Assembly (NCBI GenBank): GCA_002716385.1
Contig: PBAX01000001.1
Coordinates: forward strand, 69,048 to 102,885
Length of the DNA stretch: 33,838 bases
DNA from: Phycisphaerae bacterium
GTDB lineage: Bacteria; Planctomycetota; Phycisphaerae; Phycisphaerales; SM1A02
Direction: 5' to 3'
The translations under genes were made by a program, and so were the position numbers. The number at the start of each line of letters is the position of its first letter. Position 1 is the stretch's first letter. Shown here one piece after another: positions 7,855 through 16,227 of this stretch. The notes beneath the pieces were generated by a model. That model searched no databases. It was given only the letters and a program-made list of their open reading frames with translations, and was not told where the DNA came from.

Positions 7855-9071
7855 CTAACGAGTCGCATACGCCTGTACCGAATGCTGGAGCCGGTGCGAA
7901 GATCGGCTGGATCATCGTTGTGGTTCTGATGATCATCGGCATGGTGGTGGCTTGGTTCACCTTGAATGCCGGTCAGGTCTGGGTGGTCTCCGAGAAGCAG
8001 AGCTACAGCCAGTACGAAGAAACGACTTCCGTGAATGAATGGTTGCCTGCGGACTCGGGTCGAGTCCGGGAGCTGGTGCACTACGGAGCGGCCATCTCGG
8101 ACACCCGTGAGATCTCGAATATCGGCGAGAGCCAGTCACTTCGTTCCGAAGTGGAAAAAGATGTCTACTCCGACAAGTCCATGGCATCTTCTGCCAAGGC
8201 CATCGCGGCCGGTCAGACTGCCAAGCTCGTTCTCGTCACTGGCGATATCACCGTCGACCGGTGGGTCAATGACAATGACGAGGAGTCATCGCCAGAAGAG
8301 GGTTGGAAAAGCACCGGCAAGACGTCCAAATGGGAAGTCACCAAGGAAGTGCCTCTCAACAGGCCACGGCCTGAGAATGCCACGTTCTCCGTCAGTCGAA
8401 CAATTGGAATCTGGCTGTCGGCGATCCTCACTCTGGCCATCATGTCCTTTCTCTTCGGAGACAATGCGCTCTACAAGACCGCCGAGGCGATCGTTGTCGG
8501 GACATCCGCCGCCTACTGGATGGCCTACTCTTTCTACACGGGAATCGTCGATCAGCTACTGATCAACCTGTTCCCCTCGATGGTCCGTTCATTCACTTCT
8601 CCAGGGCTCCCCTGGGACTATCAATGGAATTGGGTCTTCATCATCCCGGGCATCCTGGCCGTGATGCTGATCTGTCGTCTCCTTCCGAAGGGCGGCTGGA
8701 TCGCTCGTTGGCCACTGGCCTTCATCATCGGGGCAACCGCTGGCTTCCGATTGACTTCCCATCTCGAATCCGATTTCCTCCTTCAGATCAAGGCAACAAT
8801 CACATCGCTTTGGTCAGTCGATGCGGCGGGTCAGTTTGAATTCTGGAACTCCGTGGGTGCGATCGTCATTCTGCTTGGCGTCCTGCTCTGCCTGGTGTAC
8901 TTCTTCTTCTCCCTTGAACACAAGGGGGCGGTGGGGAAGGCGGCCAGAGGTGGGATCTTCGTGCTGATGATCACCTTCGGTGCGGCCTTCGGGCTGACGG
9001 TGATGGGGCGTATCACGCTGTTGACCGAGCGATTCGACTTCCTGTTCAAGGAATGGCTGCACCTCTTGTAA
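7851..9071 (+). CDS. Polytopic membrane protein, last gene of the MutL-like operon
   Basis: A 406-residue protein. One helix near residues 18-38 is followed by a ~140-residue extracytoplasmic domain rich in charged and polar residues. About six more helices follow, starting near residue 184 and running to the C-terminus. No named family is recognised. The ATG overlaps the preceding stop (ATGA at 7851). With the two previous genes it makes three consecutive membrane components. The operon appears to end here: the next gene has its own promoter 55 bases downstream. Confidence 0.8.
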   Translation: MTNESHTPVPNAGAGAKIGWIIVVVLMIIGMVVAWFTLNAGQVWVVSEKQSYSQYEETTSVNEWLPADSGRVRELVHYGAAISDTREISNIGESQSLRSEVEKDVYSDKSMASSAKAIAAGQTAKLVLVTGDITVDRWVNDNDEESSPEEGWKSTGKTSKWEVTKEVPLNRPRPENATFSVSRTIGIWLSAILTLAIMSFLFGDNALYKTAEAIVVGTSAAYWMAYSFYTGIVDQLLINLFPSMVRSFTSPGLPWDYQWNWVFIIPGILAVMLICRLLPKGGWIARWPLAFIIGATAGFRLTSHLESDFLLQIKATITSLWSVDAAGQFEFWNSVGAIVILLGVLLCLVYFFFSLEHKGAVGKAARGGIFVLMITFGAAFGLTVMGRITLLTERFDFLFKEWLHLL

Positions 9072-9125
9072 AGGCGGGGAATTCTTGTTTATCGGCTCCT
9101 GAGGGGGCCCTGGAGGACTGTTTCA

Positions 9126-9154
9126 TTGACATGCCCTCCGGTATTTTCTAGAGT
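9126..9154 (+). promoter_or_regulatory. Sigma70-like promoter for the rpmF-fab operon
   Basis: A perfect -35 hexamer TTGACA (9126-9131), a 17-base spacer and a -10 TAGAGT (9149-9154). Transcription would begin near 9161, leaving a leader of about 100 bases before rpmF. The site lies in the only substantial gap between the membrane operon and the fatty acid genes, so it is the natural start of that operon. Confidence 0.65.
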
Positions 9155-9262
9155 GGCGATCTTCCACTTCACGCCCCGGCGTGGCTCTGGGACGCTCCAT
9201 GTGGGGCACCGGAGTTTCGACCTTCCGGGTTTGAAGATCGCCCAGTTTGAGAGGCTCTTGTC

Positions 9263-9445
9263 ATGGCCGTACCCGCATTTCGTACATCTCCAAGCCGCAA
9301 GCGTAAGCGTCGGTCACATCATGCGATCAGTCGTACGCATCTTGTGACCTGCCCGAGTTGCGGTAATCCCCGGCATCCACATGCCGCCTGCCGGCAGTGT
9401 GGCTATGTTCGGCCGGGTCTCACTCTCTCGACTGGAACCGAGTAG
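9263..9445 (+). CDS. rpmF: Large ribosomal subunit protein bL32
   Basis: A 60-residue L32 protein: basic N-terminus MAVPAFRTSPSRKRKRRSHH followed by a zinc ribbon with two CxxC pairs (CPSCG and CRQCG), so it is the zinc-binding form. A GAGG Shine-Dalgarno lies 8 bases before the ATG. The rpmF-plsX linkage is widespread in bacteria and couples ribosome and membrane lipid synthesis. The YceD-type gene that often precedes rpmF is absent; a membrane-protein operon precedes it instead. Confidence 0.95.
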   Translation: MAVPAFRTSPSRKRKRRSHHAISRTHLVTCPSCGNPRHPHAACRQCGYVRPGLTLSTGTE

Positions 9446-9448
9446 TCA

Positions 9449-10465
9449 ATGCGCATCGGCATCGATGTAATGGGTGGCGACAATGCCCCGCGGGCGATCC
9501 TTGACGGCGCCCTGTCGGGTCTGCAATTTCTGGAAGACGACGATCAGCTTGTCCTGTTCGGCGACCAGAAGGCCATCGAATCATGGGCGAGTGAAAACAA
9601 TTGCTCCGACCCGCGGATCGAATTCGTCTGGACGACTGAAGAGGTCTCCATGGACGAGTCGCCCGTGGAGGCCGTTCGTACCAAGATGGACAGCTCTCTG
9701 GTGAAGGTCTGCCGCGAAGCGTCCAAGAAGTCCGAACATGGTCAGCTTGATGTGGCGATTTCAGCGGGGAACACCGGCGCGTTCGTCGCGGCGGCCCAGA
9801 TGCACATGCGTCGACTCCCGGCGGTTGCCCGTCCTGGAATCGCAGCTGTGATTCCAACATTCACGGGACCTGTCACATTCATCGACGTGGGGGCCAACAT
9901 CGAGCCCAAGCCGCATCATCTGATGCAGTACGGCGTCATGGGTGCCGTCTACGCCAATCAGGTTCTGGGCATCGAGTCCCCGAGAGTCGGTTTGATGAAC
10001 GTGGGCGGCGAAGAGCACAAGGGCACGGATGACCTGAAGAAGGCCCGTGATCTCATGAGGGATTGCGATGCGGTCAACTACATCGGGTATGTCGAAGGCC
10101 GTGCAGTCTTCGATGGCGCTGCCGATGTGGTCGTCAGCGACGGAGTGACTGGAAACGTCACTCTCAAGCTCGCAGAGGGCCTTTCCAGCGGAATCATCAA
10201 GAAGCTGGCTGCTGGGGCACTGGAAGTGGACCCCGCGCTCGCCGAACAATTCAAGGCCATCGTGAAGCAGTTGTACAAGGAATACGACTACCACGAATAT
10301 GGCGGTGCTCCACTGATGGGCGTCAATGGAATATGCCTGATCTGTCACGGCTCCAGCGAAGCGCGTACAATTGCCAACGCAATTGGTCGTGCTCGGAGAT
10401 TCGTGGTTTCAGGCGTGAATGACGCCATCCAGGAAATCCTGGACAGTGTTGAAGTGGAGGCTTGA
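9449..10465 (+). CDS. plsX: Phosphate acyltransferase PlsX
   Basis: A 338-residue PlsX that makes acyl-phosphate from acyl-ACP, the first step of the PlsX/PlsY route to lysophosphatidate. It begins with the family hallmark MRIGIDVMGGDNAP and contains SAGNTGAFVAA, VGGEEHKGTD, a VVSDGVTGNVTLK segment and the GGAPLMGVNG signature near the C-terminus. The length is normal. It starts 3 bases after rpmF and its stop is joined to the fabH start (TGATG). Confidence 0.96.
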   Translation: MRIGIDVMGGDNAPRAILDGALSGLQFLEDDDQLVLFGDQKAIESWASENNCSDPRIEFVWTTEEVSMDESPVEAVRTKMDSSLVKVCREASKKSEHGQLDVAISAGNTGAFVAAAQMHMRRLPAVARPGIAAVIPTFTGPVTFIDVGANIEPKPHHLMQYGVMGAVYANQVLGIESPRVGLMNVGGEEHKGTDDLKKARDLMRDCDAVNYIGYVEGRAVFDGAADVVVSDGVTGNVTLKLAEGLSSGIIKKLAAGALEVDPALAEQFKAIVKQLYKEYDYHEYGGAPLMGVNGICLICHGSSEARTIANAIGRARRFVVSGVNDAIQEILDSVEVEA

Positions 10466-11472
10466 TGACATCTGAATCCGGTTTTCCCTGCGGGGTCCGT
10501 ATCGCCGGTACCGGTTCGGCAGTGCCTCAGAAGGTGCTGACCAATTCCGATCTCGCCGAGATGATGGATACCTCCGACGAGTGGATCCGCAAGCGAACAG
10601 GAATTGCCGAACGACGCGTCTGCACACCCGGCAAGGAGTCCGCCTTCACGCTTCAAAGAGATTCCCTTAGGCGGGCACTCGATGATGCCGGCATGAAGGG
10701 TTCGGATCTCGATCTGATCATCGTCGCTTCGGTCACGTCCGAGATGACCTGTCCTTCGAATGCCTGTCGTGTCGCCACGGCACTCGATGCAGCGCCGGCC
10801 GGCGCGTTCGATCTCGTGGCGGCCTGTTCGGGATTTGTCTACGCGATGAATCTTGCAGACACGCTCATTCGATCCGGCCGCCACAAGGCCATCGGAGTCG
10901 TTGGCTGCGACGCGATGTCTTCGGTCCTCGACTACAGCGAGCGTTCGGTCTCGATCCTCTTCGGAGATGCGGCTGGTGCCGCCGTGCTCGTTCGAGACGA
11001 CGATCCGAACAAGGGCAGCATCTACCAGACCATTCAGGCCGATGGCGAGAGTTGGCCTTCGCTGTTTCTTCCTCGCAAGGAAGAGGATATTCCACCCGAT
11101 TCGCCGGACGTCCCCGTCGAAATCGGAAAGCTCCGAATGGAGGGGCGGGATGTCTACCGCTTCGCCGTATCCAAGTTCAAGGATGTGATCGAAGATGCCA
11201 TGGAGTCCACCGGTCTGACTGTGGACGACATATCGCAGTTCATCTGCCACCAGTCGAATGTCCGGATCATCGAATCGGCCAAGGAGAAGCTGGGCCTGCC
11301 GGACGAGAAGGTGTACGTGAATATCGAACGCTACGGCAATTCATCCGCAGGTTCCGTCGGCTTGTGTCTGGACGAGATTCGTCGGGATGGGAAGCTCAAG
11401 GAGGGGGAGACCATCATGTTTGTCGCCTTTGGTGGTGGCCTGACGTGGTCCTCCAGCGTCTGGAACCTCTAG
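10465..11472 (+). CDS. fabH: 3-oxoacyl-ACP synthase III (KAS III)
   Basis: A 335-residue initiation condensing enzyme that joins acetyl-CoA (or another primer) to malonyl-ACP. The Cys-His-Asn triad is visible: C121 in AACSGF, H262 in CHQSN and N292 in YGNSSAGS. ATG 10465 was chosen over the adjacent TTG 10462; GTGGAGG lies just upstream and the ATG overlaps the plsX stop. The protein is slightly long because of an insertion at about residues 195-220 (SLFLPRKEEDIPPDS), where the family is variable. It is part of the rpmF-plsX-fab operon. Confidence 0.95.
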   Translation: MTSESGFPCGVRIAGTGSAVPQKVLTNSDLAEMMDTSDEWIRKRTGIAERRVCTPGKESAFTLQRDSLRRALDDAGMKGSDLDLIIVASVTSEMTCPSNACRVATALDAAPAGAFDLVAACSGFVYAMNLADTLIRSGRHKAIGVVGCDAMSSVLDYSERSVSILFGDAAGAAVLVRDDDPNKGSIYQTIQADGESWPSLFLPRKEEDIPPDSPDVPVEIGKLRMEGRDVYRFAVSKFKDVIEDAMESTGLTVDDISQFICHQSNVRIIESAKEKLGLPDEKVYVNIERYGNSSAGSVGLCLDEIRRDGKLKEGETIMFVAFGGGLTWSSSVWNL

Positions 11473-11522
11473 AAACCAGCAGTTTTCCCTTGAGACGGTC
11501 TTTCTGATCTATGATGTTCGCC

Positions 11523-12482
11523 ATGTCAGACAATCCACACAACACACTCCTCTGTCCTGGCCAAGGGGCCCAGGCGGTCGGTATGGCCAAGTCATGGTGT
11601 GAGGCTTCTCCCGAGGCCGCCAGGATCATGGAAGAGGCCGATGAAATCCTCGGTGGACGTTTGCCCAGCAAGCTCAGCCAGATCTGCTTCGATGGCCCTT
11701 CGGATCTGTTGAACCAGACCGATGTGAGCCAGCCGGCGATTCTGGCCTGCTCGATTGCCTGTTTCCATGGGCTTCGATCCAATGTCGACTCCTTGGTGGT
11801 CACGTCGGCTTCGGGGTTGTCGCTTGGTGAGTACACGGCCCTGCATCTCGCCGGTGTGATGAGCTTCGCCGATGCGCTGGAGACGGTGGCGGCCAGAGGT
11901 CGCCTCATGCAGCAGGCTGCGGAATCCTCACGAGGTGGAATGGTCGCCCTGATGGGTGCTGAAGACGAGTCTGCAGCCGAGGCGTTCTGCGCTTCGGTTC
12001 TGGAGTCGCTTCCCGAGTCCGAGGTTCTGGTCTGTGCGAATTTCAATGCGCCGGGCCAGATCGTCCTGAGCGGTTCTGAGAAGGCGTGTCAGATGGCGGT
12101 TGACCAGGCGGGCGATGCCGGGCTCCGGGCCAAGGCGCTTCCGGTTGCCGGAGCGTTCCATTCGTCACTGATGCAGCCCGCGGCGGATCAGATGTCCGAC
12201 GTGCTCGACGGCATAGACATGAGCCCGCCCAAGATCCCGGTCTGGTCGAACGTCACGGCTCGTCCTCATGAAGCGGATGTGGGGATCATTCGAACGCGTC
12301 TTGTTGAACAGATAACCAGTCCCGTGCGTTGGTCGCAGTCGGTTCAGGACATGCTCGACTCGGATTGTTCGGGTTTCCATGAACTGGCTCCAGGCAAGGT
12401 ACTCAAGGGGCTGATGAAGAGAATCGATCGAAAAGTAGAGGTGAAGAACCATGATCAACCAGATCCCTCGTATCAGCATTAG
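11523..12482 (+). CDS. fabD: Malonyl-CoA:ACP transacylase
   Basis: A 319-residue FabD that transfers malonyl from CoA to ACP. The motifs are LCPGQGAQ at about 10-17, the nucleophile elbow SGLSLGEY with Ser100, and the catalytic His213 in AGAFHSS. The elbow reads GLSLG rather than the textbook GHSLG, a known family variant. Three in-frame ATGs (11511, 11514, 11523) compete. The last was chosen because it leaves the usual short N-terminus, although no start has a clear Shine-Dalgarno. The 3' end overlaps the next gene by 32 bases. Confidence 0.92.
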   Translation: MSDNPHNTLLCPGQGAQAVGMAKSWCEASPEAARIMEEADEILGGRLPSKLSQICFDGPSDLLNQTDVSQPAILACSIACFHGLRSNVDSLVVTSASGLSLGEYTALHLAGVMSFADALETVAARGRLMQQAAESSRGGMVALMGAEDESAAEAFCASVLESLPESEVLVCANFNAPGQIVLSGSEKACQMAVDQAGDAGLRAKALPVAGAFHSSLMQPAADQMSDVLDGIDMSPPKIPVWSNVTARPHEADVGIIRTRLVEQITSPVRWSQSVQDMLDSDCSGFHELAPGKVLKGLMKRIDRKVEVKNHDQPDPSYQH

Positions 12483-13206
12483 TCTTTTGAGTTTCAGTAT
12501 TCTTCTGGCTTCCTCGAGCCTTCTATCAGGCTGTGGAAGTGAAGAGGAGCCAGTCAAGGAAGTCAAGAAGGTGGCTCCCAAGAAGGCGGCCCCTGTCGTC
12601 AAGTTGATGACAATCGACGAATTGATGGCTGAAATGGAGATCGACGATCGAATCTATGTGCCCGAGGAAGAGGCGCCGGTCACCAATCAGGCCAGGCGTG
12701 GCGTTCTCACTTTCTTTGACTCTTGGGTCACCGGAGATCATGAAACGGTTATGGGGATGCTCGGGGCCGCGGATGGTGCGGAGCTGAAGGCGATGGTCGA
12801 GGACGGTCAGTGGGCCAGTGCCACCGGAGACAGAATCGATGCGGTGTATGTGACGACCGGCTCATCCGCTGAGGGTGGTCGATGCGTACTTGCGATCTAC
12901 GAAGTCGGGGCGATCTCGCAGCCTCAACTCTGGAATTACAGAGAAGAGGGCGAGGGGGTTCGATTTGAATCCGTGGCGACTCCTCCGGAGATGATGGGTC
13001 GGCTTTCCGGCGAGGATCTGATTGCAGCCTGGTGGGATATTCTGGCGAAGGAACAACTTGCCTGGGATGTCCCGGATACCGATTTGAGCGATCTGATCAT
13101 TGAGGATAACGACGAGACGCTGGCTTCCGGCCCCGGTTCCGGTGGCAGCAAGAAGCGATCACCGGGCGGTGGCGGCAGCAAGAAGCGCTCTCCCGGAGGT
13201 CGCTGA
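12451..13206 (+). CDS. Lipoprotein embedded in the fab operon
   Basis: A 251-residue predicted lipoprotein. The signal peptide ends with a lipobox LLSGC (Cys28), followed by an acidic/lysine-rich linker (EEEPVKEVKKVAPKK). A globular domain of about 60-215 contains FFDSWVTGDHETVMGML and an AAWWDILAKEQLAW helix, reminiscent of NTF2-like or DUF4878-type periplasmic proteins, though I cannot name it. The C-terminus carries two copies of GGSKKRSPGG, a short basic Gly-rich tandem repeat. The gene overlaps fabD by 32 bases and has a GAGGTGAAG Shine-Dalgarno inside fabD. Its place between fabD and fabG suggests an envelope role co-expressed with lipid synthesis. Confidence 0.8.
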   Translation: MINQIPRISISLLSFSILLASSSLLSGCGSEEEPVKEVKKVAPKKAAPVVKLMTIDELMAEMEIDDRIYVPEEEAPVTNQARRGVLTFFDSWVTGDHETVMGMLGAADGAELKAMVEDGQWASATGDRIDAVYVTTGSSAEGGRCVLAIYEVGAISQPQLWNYREEGEGVRFESVATPPEMMGRLSGEDLIAAWWDILAKEQLAWDVPDTDLSDLIIEDNDETLASGPGSGGSKKRSPGGGGSKKRSPGGR

Positions 13207-13277
13207 TGTTCTTTCTGTCTGAAACGTGTTCAATCGGATGAATCAAACTACGGAAAGCGCAGAGGCCGAGTATTTCA

Positions 13278-14021
13278 ATGGCGAAAACTGAAAGTCGTGT
13301 TGCGGTCGTCACAGGAGCAAGTCGAGGCATCGGGCGTTCAATCGCCGAACGTCTCGGGGCCGATGGTCTGCATCTGGTACTTGTGGCACGTGACGAGAAA
13401 CGGTTGGCCGATGTCGTGTCGGCCATCGAGTCCGCTGGTGGTTCGGCGGAGTCTCGTGTCTGTGATCTGGCTGATTCAGCCGCTGTCGATGCCCTGATGG
13501 CCGCCATTCTCGAGGATCATGGACGGCTCGACGTGCTGGTCAACAATGCCGGCATCAATCGTGATGGACTCATACTTCGAATGTCCGACGAGGATTACGA
13601 TGACGTCATGAACGTCAATCTGAAGGCGGCATTCGTCACCTGCCGGGCGGTCGCTCGCCCGATGATGAGAGGCCGCTGGGGGCGTATCATCAACATCAGC
13701 TCCGTGACCGGTCTGATCGGCAATCCCGGTCAGGCCAACTACGCGGCGGCGAAGGCCGGCATGATCGGCATGACCAAGACGCTGGCCAAGGAGCTGGGAT
13801 CTAAGGGCATCACCGCGAATGTCGTGGCGCCAGGCTTCATCGAGACGGACATGACCGAGGCTCTGAGCGACGAGATGCTCTCGGAGGCCGCCAAGCGGCT
13901 TCCGCTGCGACGCCTCGGCAAACCCGACGAAATCGCCCATGCCGTCGCTTTTCTGGCCTCAGAGGGGGCTGGCTATGTGACTGGGCAGGTACTCACGGTT
14001 GATGGGGGGATGGTCTGCTAG
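13278..14021 (+). CDS. fabG: 3-oxoacyl-ACP reductase
   Basis: A 247-residue short-chain dehydrogenase that reduces 3-oxoacyl-ACP with NADPH. It has the cofactor motif TGASRGIG at 12-19, NNAG at 89-92, catalytic Asn114 (NVNLK), Ser142, Tyr155 and Lys159 (YAAAK), and the C-terminal VTGQVLTVDGGM. Length and motifs are canonical. It lies 71 bases after the lipoprotein gene in the fab operon and is followed by a separate promoter for acpP. Confidence 0.95.
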   Translation: MAKTESRVAVVTGASRGIGRSIAERLGADGLHLVLVARDEKRLADVVSAIESAGGSAESRVCDLADSAAVDALMAAILEDHGRLDVLVNNAGINRDGLILRMSDEDYDDVMNVNLKAAFVTCRAVARPMMRGRWGRIINISSVTGLIGNPGQANYAAAKAGMIGMTKTLAKELGSKGITANVVAPGFIETDMTEALSDEMLSEAAKRLPLRRLGKPDEIAHAVAFLASEGAGYVTGQVLTVDGGMVC

Positions 14022-14046
14022 GCCCCCTTGAGCCCACTCCGGGACT

Positions 14047-14076
14047 TTGCATGTTTCTAGGCCCAGCAGCTACAAT
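14047..14076 (+). promoter_or_regulatory. Promoter for acpP
   Basis: A -35 TTGCAT (14047-14052), an 18-base spacer and a -10 TACAAT (14071-14076). Transcription would start near 14083, about 47 bases before acpP. An internal promoter fits the much higher demand for acyl carrier protein than for the enzymes encoded upstream. Confidence 0.55.
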
Positions 14077-14129
14077 GGGCCCCATTAACCCTAAGGGCGT
14101 TACCGCCCTCATCTTCAGGAGATCATCCC

Positions 14130-14375
14130 GTGTCGGACACCGAGATCGAAGCAAAGGTCATAGAGATCGTTTCAGAGCAGATGGGTGTCGATAAGACCGA
14201 GATCACCCGTGATACCAGCTTCGCAAACGACTTGAATGCGGACAGCCTGGATACGGTTGAGCTTGTCATGGAATTCGAGGATGAGTTCGAGACATCCATT
14301 CCTGATGACCAGGCCGAGAAGATCCAGACCGTTGGTCAGGCCATCGAATACATCTCTCAGGCGACCAAGTCCTGA
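14130..14375 (+). CDS. acpP: Acyl carrier protein
   Basis: An 81-residue ACP that carries growing acyl chains on 4'-phosphopantetheine. The attachment serine is Ser39 in [18 protein letters not shown], the classical motif, in a strongly acidic four-helix protein. The start is GTG 14130 with an AGGAG Shine-Dalgarno just upstream. It lies between fabG and fabF as in many bacteria. Confidence 0.97.
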   Translation: MSDTEIEAKVIEIVSEQMGVDKTEITRDTSFANDLNADSLDTVELVMEFEDEFETSIPDDQAEKIQTVGQAIEYISQATKS

Positions 14376-14491
14376 CGTGTTCAAGGTCTCATCGACCTTC
14401 ATGCAGCACGCGGTACAAGGGAGGGGGGCATCCAACGGATGCTGTTCGACCGGTACATATCTGCATGGCATACAGATCAAGGACATGATCA

Positions 14492-15742
14492 ATGAGCGGT
14501 GAATTGCATCGTGTAGTGGTTACCGGGATGGGCTCCCTGACAGATCTGGGGCATTCCGTTCCAGAGCTCTGGGACGGAATGATGAATGGTCGTTCCGGCA
14601 TCGGCCCAATCACTGCATTCGAGCAGGACGATCAGTGGGATGCCCGTATCGCGGGTGAAGTCAGGGATTGGGATCCCGCCGAGAAGCTTGATGTTTCCGA
14701 ACGCAAGCGAATGGACCGCAATTCCCAGATCGGACTGTGGGCCGCCATCGAGGCGGCGGAGCAATCCGGCATCGATTTCATGGCTGGTGATCCACATCAA
14801 CGTGGCGTGGCCATCGGCAGTGGTATCGGTGGCATCATCACGATCGAGACCGATCATCACAAGTTGATCAAGAAGGGGCCCCGGAGAATCAGTCCGTTCT
14901 GCGTGCCGAAGCTGATGCTCAATGCCTGCACCGGCAACATCAGTCTCAGGATGAATCTGAAGGGCATGAATCTGGTGACCGCCACGGCGTGCGCCTCAGG
15001 TGCCCATGCGTTGGCGTTGGCGGCTCAGCAGATCCAGCTCGGGAACGCCCAGGTCATGCTGACTGGTGGTACCGAAGCGGCGGTCTCCTCGCTCTGCATC
15101 TCCGCCTTCTCCGCGATGAAGGCGCTGTCCACGAGGAACGACGAGCCTGCGAGGGCTTCACGACCATTCGATCGTGATCGTGACGGCTTCGTGCTCGCGG
15201 AAGGCGGCGCAGTCGTGGTACTCGAGTCTCTGGAGCACGCCAAGGCTCGCGGAGCCGAGATACTGGCCGAGGTTCTTGGGTATGGAATCTCCGGCGATGC
15301 CCATCACATCGCGGCACCGGCTGAAAACGGTGAAGGTGCCGCTCGTGCCATGAAGCTGGCGTTGAACAATGCCCGCATCAACACGACGGACGTCGACTAC
15401 ATCAACGCCCATGGCACCTCGACTCCTCTAGGGGATGCATCTGAAGTGCAGGCCGTCAAGGACGTCTTTGGAGATCATGCCTACAAGCTGGTCATGTCCT
15501 CGACGAAGTCGATGACCGGACATGGTCTGGGTGCGGCGGGCGGCATCGAATCGGTCGCCGTTGTGAAGAGCATCACCGATGGTGTGATTCCACCAACGAT
15601 CAATCTGGACAATCCGGATGACGGCTTCGATCTGGACTTCGCCGCCAACGAGCCCAAGCAACGCGACGTGAAGTTCGCGTTGAACAATTCATTCGGATTC
15701 GGCGGTCACAACGTCAGCCTTGTCTTCGGCAAGGCGCCCTGA
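14492..15742 (+). CDS. fabF: 3-oxoacyl-ACP synthase II (KAS II)
   Basis: A 416-residue elongation condensing enzyme. The catalytic residues are Cys167 in TACASGA, His307 in AHGTSTPLGD and His344 in MTGHGLGAAGG, with Lys339 in STKSMTG; the terminal NNSFGFGGHN is present. It starts 116 bases after acpP with an AAGGA Shine-Dalgarno. It is the last gene of the fab cluster; the next genes are convergent on the minus strand. No clear terminator separates them. Confidence 0.96.
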   Translation: MSGELHRVVVTGMGSLTDLGHSVPELWDGMMNGRSGIGPITAFEQDDQWDARIAGEVRDWDPAEKLDVSERKRMDRNSQIGLWAAIEAAEQSGIDFMAGDPHQRGVAIGSGIGGIITIETDHHKLIKKGPRRISPFCVPKLMLNACTGNISLRMNLKGMNLVTATACASGAHALALAAQQIQLGNAQVMLTGGTEAAVSSLCISAFSAMKALSTRNDEPARASRPFDRDRDGFVLAEGGAVVVLESLEHAKARGAEILAEVLGYGISGDAHHIAAPAENGEGAARAMKLALNNARINTTDVDYINAHGTSTPLGDASEVQAVKDVFGDHAYKLVMSSTKSMTGHGLGAAGGIESVAVVKSITDGVIPPTINLDNPDDGFDLDFAANEPKQRDVKFALNNSFGFGGHNVSLVFGKAP

Positions 15743-15791
15743 AGAGCCGATTGACTTACCAATTGAAGAGATCTTCTGGCATCCGAGTTTC

Positions 15792-16217
15792 TTATGGCTG
15801 CGGCTGCTGCACATCCATGATGGCTCGGTCCCGAGCCCTAATGAATTGAACGGGTGGGGATGGCGGCCGATCGCCCGTGAAGCTGTTGGGCTTGATGTTT
15901 GAAAGGATGGCATCCGGTAGAGCCATGCCATTCTGGGTCATCGACAGCGTCTTGCCTGAAAGCTTCCAGGTAAACACCGTGGATTCAAATCGCGGTCTGT
16001 CTATGTTTGCAGTGCCATCGGCTTTAAAGATGATCGGGCCCAGTTCAGCTGGTGTGGTCGTCCACGTGCCTTCAAGCCACTCCGACGTTCCTGACGGGGA
16101 GCCTGATTGTGGTGCCGAGGTGCAATGTGCCAGTAGTCCAGCGACAACAAGCAGGCCGATTGATCGGAGCGATCTTATTCTGAAGATGCCAAGCTGAGTC
16201 ATGAATCTAAGGGCCAT
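15792..16217 (-). CDS. Small lipoprotein, unknown function
   Basis: A 141-residue predicted lipoprotein. A basic N-terminus and hydrophobic segment lead to GLLAHC (Cys32). His at the -1 position is unusual for a lipobox, so lipidation is likely but not certain. The mature part begins with a Ser/Pro linker and then EWLEGTWTTTPAELGPIIFKADGT, the pattern of small lipocalin-like beta-barrel lipoproteins. The start at 16217 is supported by AGGTGAAGAGAG immediately upstream; the next Met (16202) has none. It lies just downstream of the PagL-like gene on the same strand, 10 bases apart, and is probably co-transcribed. Confidence 0.72.
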   Translation of the reverse strand: MALRFMTQLGIFRIRSLRSIGLLVVAGLLAHCTSAPQSGSPSGTSEWLEGTWTTTPAELGPIIFKADGTANIDRPRFESTVFTWKLSGKTLSMTQNGMALPDAILSNIKPNSFTGDRPPSPPVQFIRARDRAIMDVQQPQP

Positions 16218-16227
16218 CTCTCTTCAC

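Noticed and set aside
9078..9118. Terminator after the membrane operon
   Set aside because: A CTCC/GGAG dyad is present but the stem is short, the loop is GC-rich without clear pairing and no T-tract follows.
11490..11515. Promoter before fabD (TTGAGA and TATGAT)
   Set aside because: The spacer is only 14 bases, too short for a normal sigma70 promoter; the genes are adequately explained by the rpmF promoter.
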